Shown here: one piece after another, positions 57,840 through 64,000 of the stretch
How the letters are laid out: each line of letters opens with the position of its first letter
Position numbering within the stretch: the stretch's first letter is position 1
NCBI GenBank assembly: GCA_963786985.1
Contig: CAWBBL010000027.1
Span: 62,001-126,000, forward strand
Direction of reading: 5' to 3'
Source: Desertimonas sp963786985
Lineage (GTDB): Bacteria; Actinomycetota; Acidimicrobiia; Acidimicrobiales; Ilumatobacteraceae
Length of the DNA stretch: 64,000 nt
Made by a program: the position numbers and the translations under genes
The notes under the pieces: generated by a model
What the model saw: the letters and a program-made list of their open reading frames with translations, nothing else
Told to the model about the DNA's origin: nothing
The model's database searches: none

Positions 57840-58574
57840 GTGGACCCTGACCTCGCCGCCGAGGTACGGGCACTTCGGTGGTATCACTCGATCCCGCTGC
57901 CCGGGGGGATCGTCACACCCGGAGTGCAGGACTCGCCACGCGTCGCACCGCGTCTCCAACTCCCGGACTTGACGGGGAAGTCGGTGCTCGACATCGGGGC
58001 CTTCGATGGCTTCTTCTCGTTCTACAGCGCCCAGCGTGGTGCCGACCGCGTGTTGGCGACGGATTGCCACGCGTGGAGCGACCCGGAGTGGGGGTCGCGC
58101 AGCTTCCAGTTGGCCCGCCGCGCCCTCGGCCTCGAAGGCCGCGTCGAGGACAAGTACGTGAACGTCATGGACCTCAGCCCGCAGACCGTCGGGGGGACGT
58201 TCGACGTCGTGCTCTTCCTCGGTGTGCTCTACCACCTCCGTGATCCGGTCACCGCGCTGGAGCGGGCGGCGAGCGTCTGCGACGAGCTACTCGTGTTGGA
58301 GACCGAGAGCGCCCTCAACTGGGTGCCCTACGCGGCGAGCCGGGTGTACGTCGACGGCGACCTGAACGACGACGATTCCAACTGGTACGCGTACAACGCG
58401 ACGGCGTTGACGCGCCTGCTGCGCCGAGTCGGATTCACCCGCGTGTCAGTCGTCTATCGGACACCGCTGGCTCGTCGCGCCGGCCGGGCCAGCCGCGCGC
58501 TCTGGAAACAGAGGACGGTGGCCAGCCTCGCCGCCTTCAAGTCGCAGCGCGTCGTGATCCACGCCCGGCGCTAG
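57840..58574 (+). CDS. Class I SAM-dependent methyltransferase
   Basis: A 244-residue enzyme. Motif I is SVLDIGAFDGFFSFYSAQRGADRVLATD (SAM-binding Gly loop and acidic end), motif post-II is FDVVLFLGVLYHLRDP, and the N-terminus RWYHSIPLPGGIVTPG resembles DUF1698/CmoB-like carboxy-S-adenosyl-methionine-type transferases acting on tRNA or small molecules. The reaction is not determined. TACGCT lies 9 nt before the GTG. It follows copB by 25 bp but has no evident link to copper. The end overlaps convergent hyuB by 4 bp. Confidence 0.78.
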   Translation: MDPDLAAEVRALRWYHSIPLPGGIVTPGVQDSPRVAPRLQLPDLTGKSVLDIGAFDGFFSFYSAQRGADRVLATDCHAWSDPEWGSRSFQLARRALGLEGRVEDKYVNVMDLSPQTVGGTFDVVLFLGVLYHLRDPVTALERAASVCDELLVLETESALNWVPYAASRVYVDGDLNDDDSNWYAYNATALTRLLRRVGFTRVSVVYRTPLARRAGRASRALWKQRTVASLAAFKSQRVVIHARR

Positions 58575-60178
58575 CCGTCGGCGTTGCCGTTCGGGGCTCC
58601 GTACCCCCCACCACCGGGTAGGTCGAGGCGCACGGTGTCGTCGGGTTGCAGCGTGAAGCGGGCCTGTGTCGTCACGTCGACGCCATTGACGCTGAACCTG
58701 CCCGGCGCGCCGGCGTGGCCTCCGAAGATGCCCTCCGGTGGAGTTGCCAACCTGCTCGTCACGGCGTTGAGCTGCCAGGGGCGGGAGGTGTCGACCGTGA
58801 ACTCGATGGTCTGGCCGAGCCCGCCGGTCTGCGCCCCAGCCCCGCCTGATCCAGGGCGCAGGGCCTTGGTGAGGAAGCGGATCGGGGCCGACGCTTCGAC
58901 GACCTCGATCGGGACGGCGGCGACCCCGGTGGGATACGAGCAGGCGTCGAGACCGGGTTTGGCGGCCCGGGCGCCGACGCCGCCGGCGTACGTGAACATC
59001 GCCGTGATGAACGGCGAGCCATCGTCGTGATGCCCGTTGACCTGCATGGTCCACACCGCTCCGGAGCCTTCGGCCATCGAGCGCTCCGGGCGAACCTGGG
59101 CCAGCGCCTTGAGCAGGGCGTTGGGCAGGAACATGCCGACGACATGGCGGGCGGTGCACGGCTGTGGGGAGATGGCGTTGACGATCGTGCCCGGCGGGGC
59201 GATCACCTTGATCGGCTCGAGGCTCCCATGGTTGTTGGGGATCTCCGGGTTGAGCACGGAACGCACCGTGAAGGTCGTGTAGGCGTGGGTGTAGTTCTTG
59301 ACGACGTTGATGCCCCACGGGCTGGCGTCGGAGCTACCGGTGTAGTCGACGGTGATCTCGCCGGCCTCGGAGTCGACGGTGAGCGCACACACGATGTCGA
59401 TGCGGCTGCCGTCGGCGAGGTCGAGCACGGCGGACGCTCGATAGGTGCCGCCGGGTAGCTCGCCGATGCCCGCCTGCGTGGCGGCGCGCGAACGATCGAT
59501 GATCTCGTCGGCCAGCGCCTCGATGTCGTCGAGGCCGTGCTGGTCGCACAGCGCCCCGAGGCGCTGCGCGCCCACCTCGGCGGACGCCATCTGGGCGTGC
59601 AGATCACCGGCCATGTGGTCGGGCTGGCGGACGTTGGAGAGGATGAACCGCCACACGTCGTCATTGCGCTGGCCCTCGCGCATCAGCTTGACGATGGGAA
59701 TCCACAACCCCTCCTCGAACACGTCACGGCCTCCCGCTCCGATGCCGTAGCCACCGACGTCGGTGTGGTGGATCGTCGAGCCGAACACGGCGATCGGGCG
59801 GTCATTGCGCCAGACCGGGACGAGCACCGTGACGTCGAGTAGCTGGCCGGCCGTGCGGTACGGGTCGTTGGTGATCAACACGTCGCCGGGAGCGAGTGCG
59901 TCGAGGGGATATTCGTCGAGGATCGTGCGTACGGCCATCGCCAGCGAGTTGATGTGGCCGGGGGTGCCGGTGACCGCTTGGGCGACCATCCGGCCGCGCC
60001 GGTCGAACACCGCGTTGGCGAGGTCCCCGGCTTCGCGGACGATCGGGCTGAACGCCGACCGTTGCAGGGCCTTGGCCTGCTCGTTGACCGTGGCGATGAG
60101 GCTCTGCCAGAGGATCTCCAACTCCACCGGGTCGAACGACCCCCCGCGATGAGCGATGACAGCTCTCTGGCCGCTCAT
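58571..60178 (-). CDS. hyuB: Hydantoinase B / 5-oxoprolinase-type subunit
   Basis: 535 residues; second subunit of ATP-dependent hydantoinase/oxoprolinase-like enzymes. Family segments: FDPVELEILWQSLIATVNEQAKAL at the start, GDLANAVFDRRGRMVAQAVTGTPGHINSL, VLITNDPYRTAGQLLDVTV, VGGYGIGAGGRDVFEEGLWIPIVKL and LPGGGGYGAPNGN at the end. Substrate could be a hydantoin, N-methylhydantoin or similar cyclic amide. Its start overlaps the hyuA stop (ATGA). Confidence 0.93.
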   Translation of the reverse strand: MSGQRAVIAHRGGSFDPVELEILWQSLIATVNEQAKALQRSAFSPIVREAGDLANAVFDRRGRMVAQAVTGTPGHINSLAMAVRTILDEYPLDALAPGDVLITNDPYRTAGQLLDVTVLVPVWRNDRPIAVFGSTIHHTDVGGYGIGAGGRDVFEEGLWIPIVKLMREGQRNDDVWRFILSNVRQPDHMAGDLHAQMASAEVGAQRLGALCDQHGLDDIEALADEIIDRSRAATQAGIGELPGGTYRASAVLDLADGSRIDIVCALTVDSEAGEITVDYTGSSDASPWGINVVKNYTHAYTTFTVRSVLNPEIPNNHGSLEPIKVIAPPGTIVNAISPQPCTARHVVGMFLPNALLKALAQVRPERSMAEGSGAVWTMQVNGHHDDGSPFITAMFTYAGGVGARAAKPGLDACSYPTGVAAVPIEVVEASAPIRFLTKALRPGSGGAGAQTGGLGQTIEFTVDTSRPWQLNAVTSRLATPPEGIFGGHAGAPGRFSVNGVDVTTQARFTLQPDDTVRLDLPGGGGYGAPNGNADG

Positions 60179-62274
60179 CGCTCACCACGCCGGGCGATCA
60201 GGCTGCCGTCGTCGGCCACGATGACGGACCAACCGGGCCGGATCACGGCTGTCGTCTCCCGTTCCTCGATGATCGCCGGTCCGTCGAACGTCGCCCCGGC
60301 GCCGAGGTCGTGACGGTGGTAGACCGCCGTGTCGACCGCGTCGCGGTTGCGTTCGAACACGACCGGGCGACGCGTGAACGGCTCGGCCCCGGAGCCGGTG
60401 GCGCCGAGTGCTGGCTCGACGTGGCCGGTGTCGGCGGTGATCGACAACCGCCAGGTGACCACCTCGACGGCGACGTCGGGGATCGTCATCCCGAAGATCT
60501 GCCGGTACTCGTTCTCGAAGGCGGTCGTGACGGCGGCGTCGGTGGCCGGCCAGTCCGGTCCTTCGCCGATCCAGCAGGTGACCTCGTTGCCCTGGCCGGC
60601 GTAGCGGGCGTCGAGGCCGTAACGGAAGCGCACGGCGTCGGACGACGCTCCGGCTGCGGCGAGGACGCGGCGTCCCTCGTTGCGCAGCTCATCGAGCATT
60701 GCATCGCGCTCGACGGCGTCGATCGCGTCGAGGCGGCGCGGCATCGAGCGGGCGAGGTCGATGCGAACCGGTGAGACCAGTGTCCCGAAGGCCGACAGGA
60801 CACTGGCGTTGACCGGGAAGACGACCCGGTCGGAGTCGAGCAGTTCGGCGACGCCGCAGGCGTGGACTGGCCCGGCGCCGCCGAACGCCAGCATGGCGAC
60901 GCCGCGCAGGTCGACCCCGTGCTCAACGGCGTGCATCCGCGCCGCGGCGGCCATGTTCTGGTTGACGATCTCGTGGATGCCGGCAGCCGTTTGCACGGTG
61001 GGCAGGCCGAGTCGATCGCCGACAGTTCCCACTGCCGTCTCCGCAGCCGTTCCGTCGAGGGGCATGTCGCCGCCGAGGAAGGCGGCCGGATCGAGCAATC
61101 CGAGCACGACGTCGGCATCGGTGACCGCCGGTTGTGTGCCGCCACGGCCGTATGCGGCCGGACCCGGCTCGGCGCCCGACGACTCCGGTCCGACCTTCAG
61201 CAATCCGAATTGGTCGGTGTGGGCGATCGACCCGCCACCGGCGCCGATCTCGACGAGGTCGATGGAGGGAACCGACACCGGGAACCCGGAGCCCTTCTTG
61301 AAGCGATAGATGCGGGCGACCTCGAACGATGTCGTCAGCGTCGGCTCGCCGTGTTCGACCAGGCAGGCCTTGGCAGTGGTCCCGCCCATGTCGAAGCACA
61401 ACAGGCGATCGTAAACACCGGTCGGCTCGCCTCCTCCGAGGCGCTTGGCGAACCAGCTGCCGGCAAGCGCGCCAGCCGCTGGACCGGACTCGACGAGACG
61501 GATCGGGGCCCGGGCGGCGTCATCGGCGGACACCACCCCACCGTTGGACAGCATCATCAGCACAGCGCCGCCGAAGCCCTCGGCGGACAGCCACTTCTGC
61601 AGCTCGTCGAGATACGGACCGATGACTGGCATCGTCGCCGCGTTGCACGCCGTCGTCACGGTGCGCGGGTACTCGCGCAGCTGCGGTGACACCTCGGCGG
61701 AGATGCACACGGGCACGGTGAGCTCGCTGCGCAGATGGTCGGCGATCCGCTGTTCGTTGGCCGCGTTGACGTAGGAGTTGAGCAGGCAGATGCCGACCGC
61801 CTCGACCTCGGCTTCACGGAGGACGGCCGTCAGGGCCGCGAGGTCGCCATCACTCGGCCGCTGATGGATCGCCCCGGTCGCCAACACTCGTTCGGCGATC
61901 TCGAACGTCAGGTCGCGGGGGATCGGCGGCGCCGGGAACTCGATCTGCAGGTCGTACATGTCATAGCGATGCTCGTCGCGGATCAGCAACGTGTCGCCGA
62001 AGCCCTGTGTGGTCACCAAGCCGGCGCGCCCCGCCTTGCCTTCGATCAACGCGTTGGTGATCAGCGTCGTGGCGTGGACGATCGGTGCGGTGATCTCCGA
62101 GGGGCGGACGCCGGCGTGGCGGAGCAACTGGGTGACTCCCTGACGCACACCGTCGAGCGGGTTGGACGGCGTCGTGAGCACCTTCTCGACGACCACCGTG
62201 CCGGAGTCGGCGTCGAGCAGCACGACGTCGGTGAACGTGCCGCCGATGTCGACCGCCAGGCGCAGGTCGCGCAT
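60175..62274 (-). CDS. hyuA: Hydantoinase A / 5-oxoprolinase-type subunit
   Basis: 699 residues; the ATP-binding subunit with an acetate/sugar kinase-Hsp70-actin fold. Landmarks: LAVDIGGTFTDVVLLD (phosphate 1), HATTLITNALIEGKAGRAGLVTT, CNAATMPVIGPYLDEL, LCFDMGGTTAKACLV (phosphate 2), PSIDLVEIGAGGGSIA and AMLAFGGAGPVHACGVAE. With HyuB it opens a cyclic amide ring at the cost of ATP. The ATG shares its A with the cupin stop (TGATG). Confidence 0.93.
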   Translation of the reverse strand: MRDLRLAVDIGGTFTDVVLLDADSGTVVVEKVLTTPSNPLDGVRQGVTQLLRHAGVRPSEITAPIVHATTLITNALIEGKAGRAGLVTTQGFGDTLLIRDEHRYDMYDLQIEFPAPPIPRDLTFEIAERVLATGAIHQRPSDGDLAALTAVLREAEVEAVGICLLNSYVNAANEQRIADHLRSELTVPVCISAEVSPQLREYPRTVTTACNAATMPVIGPYLDELQKWLSAEGFGGAVLMMLSNGGVVSADDAARAPIRLVESGPAAGALAGSWFAKRLGGGEPTGVYDRLLCFDMGGTTAKACLVEHGEPTLTTSFEVARIYRFKKGSGFPVSVPSIDLVEIGAGGGSIAHTDQFGLLKVGPESSGAEPGPAAYGRGGTQPAVTDADVVLGLLDPAAFLGGDMPLDGTAAETAVGTVGDRLGLPTVQTAAGIHEIVNQNMAAAARMHAVEHGVDLRGVAMLAFGGAGPVHACGVAELLDSDRVVFPVNASVLSAFGTLVSPVRIDLARSMPRRLDAIDAVERDAMLDELRNEGRRVLAAAGASSDAVRFRYGLDARYAGQGNEVTCWIGEGPDWPATDAAVTTAFENEYRQIFGMTIPDVAVEVVTWRLSITADTGHVEPALGATGSGAEPFTRRPVVFERNRDAVDTAVYHRHDLGAGATFDGPAIIEERETTAVIRPGWSVIVADDGSLIARRGER

Positions 62275-62645
62275 CACAGGTCGGCGCACGGTGGCGCGAA
62301 GACGTCGAGGATCCAGCACTCGCCGTACTCGTCGTCGCCGATGAACACGGAGTCGCCGTGCCAGACGTCGGCCGGGGCGAGGTACACGTCGCCTTCGTTG
62401 AGGACCGTGCGACGATCGTCGTCAGGATCGCCGATGCGGAAGTCGAGCGCGCCACGCACGACGATGCCGAGCTGCTCGTTGTCGGGATGGTGGTGCAGGA
62501 ACGACCCGGACGACCCGCCGGTGATCCGCCAGAACCACAGCTGCAGGCGATCCCCCGTGATCACTCGCCGGCGGAAGCCGGGGCGATCGGTCTCGGCGAA
62601 GGCCGCCTCGTCGAAGAAGTGGCAGTACTCGTTGGCCAGATTCAT
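62274..62645 (-). CDS. Cupin-domain protein
   Basis: A single-domain cupin of 123 residues. HHHPDNEQLGIVVRGALDFRIG supplies the metal ligands (HH...E), VYLAPADVWHGDSVF the second-motif His. Small cupins in such clusters can be isomerases, dioxygenases or sensors; none can be chosen. Both ends overlap neighbours (ATGA with the VOC gene, TGATG with hyuA), so it belongs to the hyu operon. Confidence 0.83.
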   Translation of the reverse strand: MNLANEYCHFFDEAAFAETDRPGFRRRVITGDRLQLWFWRITGGSSGSFLHHHPDNEQLGIVVRGALDFRIGDPDDDRRTVLNEGDVYLAPADVWHGDSVFIGDDEYGECWILDVFAPPCADL

Positions 62646-63115
62646 CGCCCGCCGAACCTCTCCACCTCGCGCTCGAGATCGAGCGGGCGGACGATTGCTT
62701 CGTGTTCCTCGTCGCCCCACTCTGCCGACGGAACGAGATACATCACCTCGAACTCGAGGCCGTCCGGGTCAACGGCATACAAGCTCTTGTTGGCCCCGTG
62801 ATCGGACGCCCCGACGAGCGCCCCAGCCTCCTGGAGGCGCTGGCGAGTCGTCGCCAGCTCCTCGATCGTCGCCACCTGCCAGGCGAGGTGGTAGAGGCCG
62901 ACACTCGTCCGTCCGGCCGTCGACGGCGCGGCGTCGGCGCCGATCGAGAAGAAGGCGATGTCGTGATGGTTCTCCGAGGCCGGGGCGCGCATGAACGCGA
63001 AGCGCCCGTCGTCATCGCCGACGACCGTCGTGAAGCCGAGGACGTCGGCGTAGAAGCGCTGCTGGGCGCGAGCGTCGCGCACGTACAGGACGGCGTGGTT
63101 CATGCCGGTGATCAT
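62642..63115 (-). CDS. VOC family (glyoxalase/dioxygenase-fold) protein
   Basis: A 157-residue vicinal-oxygen-chelate protein: MNHAVLYVRDARAQQRFYADVLGFTTV with the first metal His, GLYHLAWQVATIEEL with the second, and DPDGLEFEVMYLVP with the Glu. It resembles extradiol dioxygenase-like and glyoxalase members. First gene of the hyuA-hyuB operon after the regulator. Its start follows the GntR stop by 11 bp, so both may share a transcript. Confidence 0.84.
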   Translation of the reverse strand: MITGMNHAVLYVRDARAQQRFYADVLGFTTVVGDDDGRFAFMRAPASENHHDIAFFSIGADAAPSTAGRTSVGLYHLAWQVATIEELATTRQRLQEAGALVGASDHGANKSLYAVDPDGLEFEVMYLVPSAEWGDEEHEAIVRPLDLEREVERFGGR

Positions 63116-63126
63116 CGGGTTGCTCC

Positions 63127-63855
63127 TTACACGAGGCGATCGACGATGCCACGTTCGACGGCATCGAGGTGGCGGGCGCCTTGGCGGACCGCGTCGTCGG
63201 CGTCCCCTTCGGCGATCGCCGCGGCGATCGCGGCGTGGTGGCGGGCCGAGGCGTCGACGATGCGGCGCACCTCGGCGCGGTTGCGTGTCGAGGTCAACAG
63301 GCGGTCGAACTCGTCGGATTCGAAGAGCCGGGCGAGCACCTTGCTGTACACCTCGACGAGCAGCGGGTTGCCGCACGCCCGGGCGATGGTGGCATGGAAG
63401 CGGCGGTCGAGGCGGCGGAACTCGGCGAGACCGATGCCTGTCCGGAAGCGCTGGGCGACCTCGGCGATCTCGGCGCGGGCGACGTCGTCGGCGCGATCGG
63501 CGGCGAACCGAATGATCGGCAGCTCCAAGGTGCGGCGGGTCTCGAAGAGCTGGCGGACGAAGCTCTTGGGGTCGCTGTCGAGATCGGTGAGCGTGACATC
63601 CGGCAGTTGCTCGGCGACGAACGAGCGGTTGCCGCGACGTTCGATGATGCCCAGCGAGACGAGACCCTGGATCGCCTCGCGCACCGACGTGCGCGCCACC
63701 CGGAACTGCTCGGACAGGGCTCGCTCGGACGGGATGCGGGCTCCCGGTTCGAGCTCACCGGTGGAGATGCGCTGCAGGAGCTGCTCGCGGATCCGCCCGC
63801 TGAGCGTCTCGCGGCCGATCGGCTCGAACATCATCGTCGACTCGACGGCGGACAC
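63127..63855 (-). CDS. GntR family transcriptional regulator, FadR/FCD subfamily
   Basis: 242 residues. N-terminal winged helix: RIREQLLQRISTGELEPGARIPSERALSEQFRVARTSVREAIQGLVSLGIIERRGNRSFV. C-terminal FCD ligand domain with the metal residues D and H of LDRRFHATIARACGN, H of ARHHAAIAAAI and H of GARHLDAVE. Repressors of this type usually respond to an organic acid from the pathway they control. GTG 63855 follows TACCAT by 7 nt; ATG 63831 is the alternative. The upstream gap has a perfect ATGGTCTGACCAT, a classic FadR-type site. Confidence 0.92.
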   Translation of the reverse strand: MSAVESTMMFEPIGRETLSGRIREQLLQRISTGELEPGARIPSERALSEQFRVARTSVREAIQGLVSLGIIERRGNRSFVAEQLPDVTLTDLDSDPKSFVRQLFETRRTLELPIIRFAADRADDVARAEIAEVAQRFRTGIGLAEFRRLDRRFHATIARACGNPLLVEVYSKVLARLFESDEFDRLLTSTRNRAEVRRIVDASARHHAAIAAAIAEGDADDAVRQGARHLDAVERGIVDRLV

Positions 63856-63862
63856 CGCGGCG

Positions 63863-63868
63863 ATGGTA
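63863..63868 (-). promoter_or_regulatory. -10 element, gntR
   Basis: TACCAT on the minus strand, 7 nt before GTG 63855. Confidence 0.5.
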
Positions 63869-63879
63869 TCGGCCGGTCG

Positions 63880-63916
63880 ATGGTCCGATGGTCTTGCGGG
63901 CTGATGGTCTGACCAT
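63880..63916. promoter_or_regulatory. GntR-type operator, regulator/VOC divergon
   Basis: Perfect palindrome ATGGTCTGACCAT at 63904-63916, with two further ATGGTC half sites at 63880 and 63889. It lies between the regulator and the divergent VOC gene, so autoregulation and control of both directions are likely. Confidence 0.72.
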
Positions 63917-63939
63917 CGGACCGAACTGGCTGCGGTTGC

Positions 63940-63945
63940 TAGGTT
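63940..63945 (+). promoter_or_regulatory. -10 element, VOC gene at the window end
   Basis: TAGGTT, 7 nt before GTG 63953. Confidence 0.45.
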
Positions 63946-63952
63946 GCGGGGC

Positions 63953-64000
63953 GTGGGATATCCGAACACCCTGATCTTCGTCGATTTTCCGTCGACCGAC
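63953..64000 (+). CDS. VOC family protein, 5' end only
   Basis: Sixteen codons are visible, VGYPNTLIFVDFPSTD, which match the start of VOC/glyoxalase-like proteins of the type LIFVDFPSxDP. The gene runs off the window. Its position opposite the GntR gene, with operator sites between, suggests it belongs to the same regulon. Confidence 0.55.
   Translation, partial: MGYPNTLIFVDFPSTD

Overview
This 64-kb window is a chromosomal segment of a high-GC, gene-dense actinobacterium. The assignment rests on GC-skewed codons with many GTG starts, an actinobacterial-type SerC, a mycothiol-dependent-enzyme relative, a galU-moeA/glp-sepX/glpR neighbourhood and apparent leaderless promoters (TAnnnT placed 6-10 nt before the start codon). 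An Acidimicrobiia (Ilumatobacter-like) origin is my inference, not something the sequence proves. I see no phage, transposase, integrase, CRISPR array or rRNA; there is one tRNA (Ala, anticodon CGC).

Layout. 1-5 kb: 3' end of ilvC, a 2-oxoglutarate-type oxygenase, a PAC2 protein, serC and an aspartate-type aminotransferase. 5-9 kb: cobT, cobO, zwf and gnd. 9-11 kb: a mycothiol-dependent-enzyme relative, an unresolved reverse-strand reading frame and a PQ-loop protein. 11-15.7 kb: a thiamine unit (TPP riboswitch, thiN, thiB, thiP, thiQ) whose last ORF runs into a GNAT domain. 15.7-26 kb: a cation diffusion facilitator, DUF5996, NfuA, an unknown gene, dxs, a PAP2 membrane protein, a thioesterase whose frame runs into tldD, tldE, and uppP. 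26-33 kb: a CpaB/SAF protein, a frameshifted FmdB, galU, a glycolipid-binding-like protein, moeA/glp, moaA, moaC, sepX/glpR and tRNA-Ala. 33-40 kb: a secreted protein, pepN, an adenosine kinase-like gene and a phosphohexomutase. 40-51 kb: a Rieske oxygenase and amidohydrolase divergon, an aldo/keto reductase, a BMP-type ABC importer (one permease frameshifted), a second Rieske oxygenase, an acyl-CoA synthetase and a GNAT. 52-56 kb: the branched-chain 2-oxoacid dehydrogenase genes bkdA-bkdB-bkdC. 55.8-58.6 kb: a CopB-type copper ATPase with a CsoR-like operator, and a methyltransferase. 58.6-64 kb: hyuB-hyuA-cupin-VOC, a FadR-family GntR regulator and the start of another VOC gene.

Two signals cut across the ordinary annotation. 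First, a 59-bp repeat core (GTTCCCCGGCCACGCAGG...TCGCTCGCA) sits at start codons. Upstream of galU and of bkdB it forms three exact 92-bp tandem units, each with its own start codon. Each unit is a 31-33-codon ORF whose stop overlaps the next start as NTGA, so the array reads as a chain of translationally coupled leader ORFs ending on the real gene. The same core encodes different peptides in the two arrays, so it is the DNA and the coupling geometry that are kept. A single-unit version links zwf to cobO. A second element adds exactly 84 bp in frame at zwf and at the phosphohexomutase.

Second, a palindrome ATGGTCnGACCAT (FadR/PdhR style) occurs at the GntR gene and at the BMP importer promoter, with a looser version in the Rieske/amidohydrolase divergon. 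This suggests one regulon for import and breakdown of an undetermined, perhaps N-heterocyclic, substrate.
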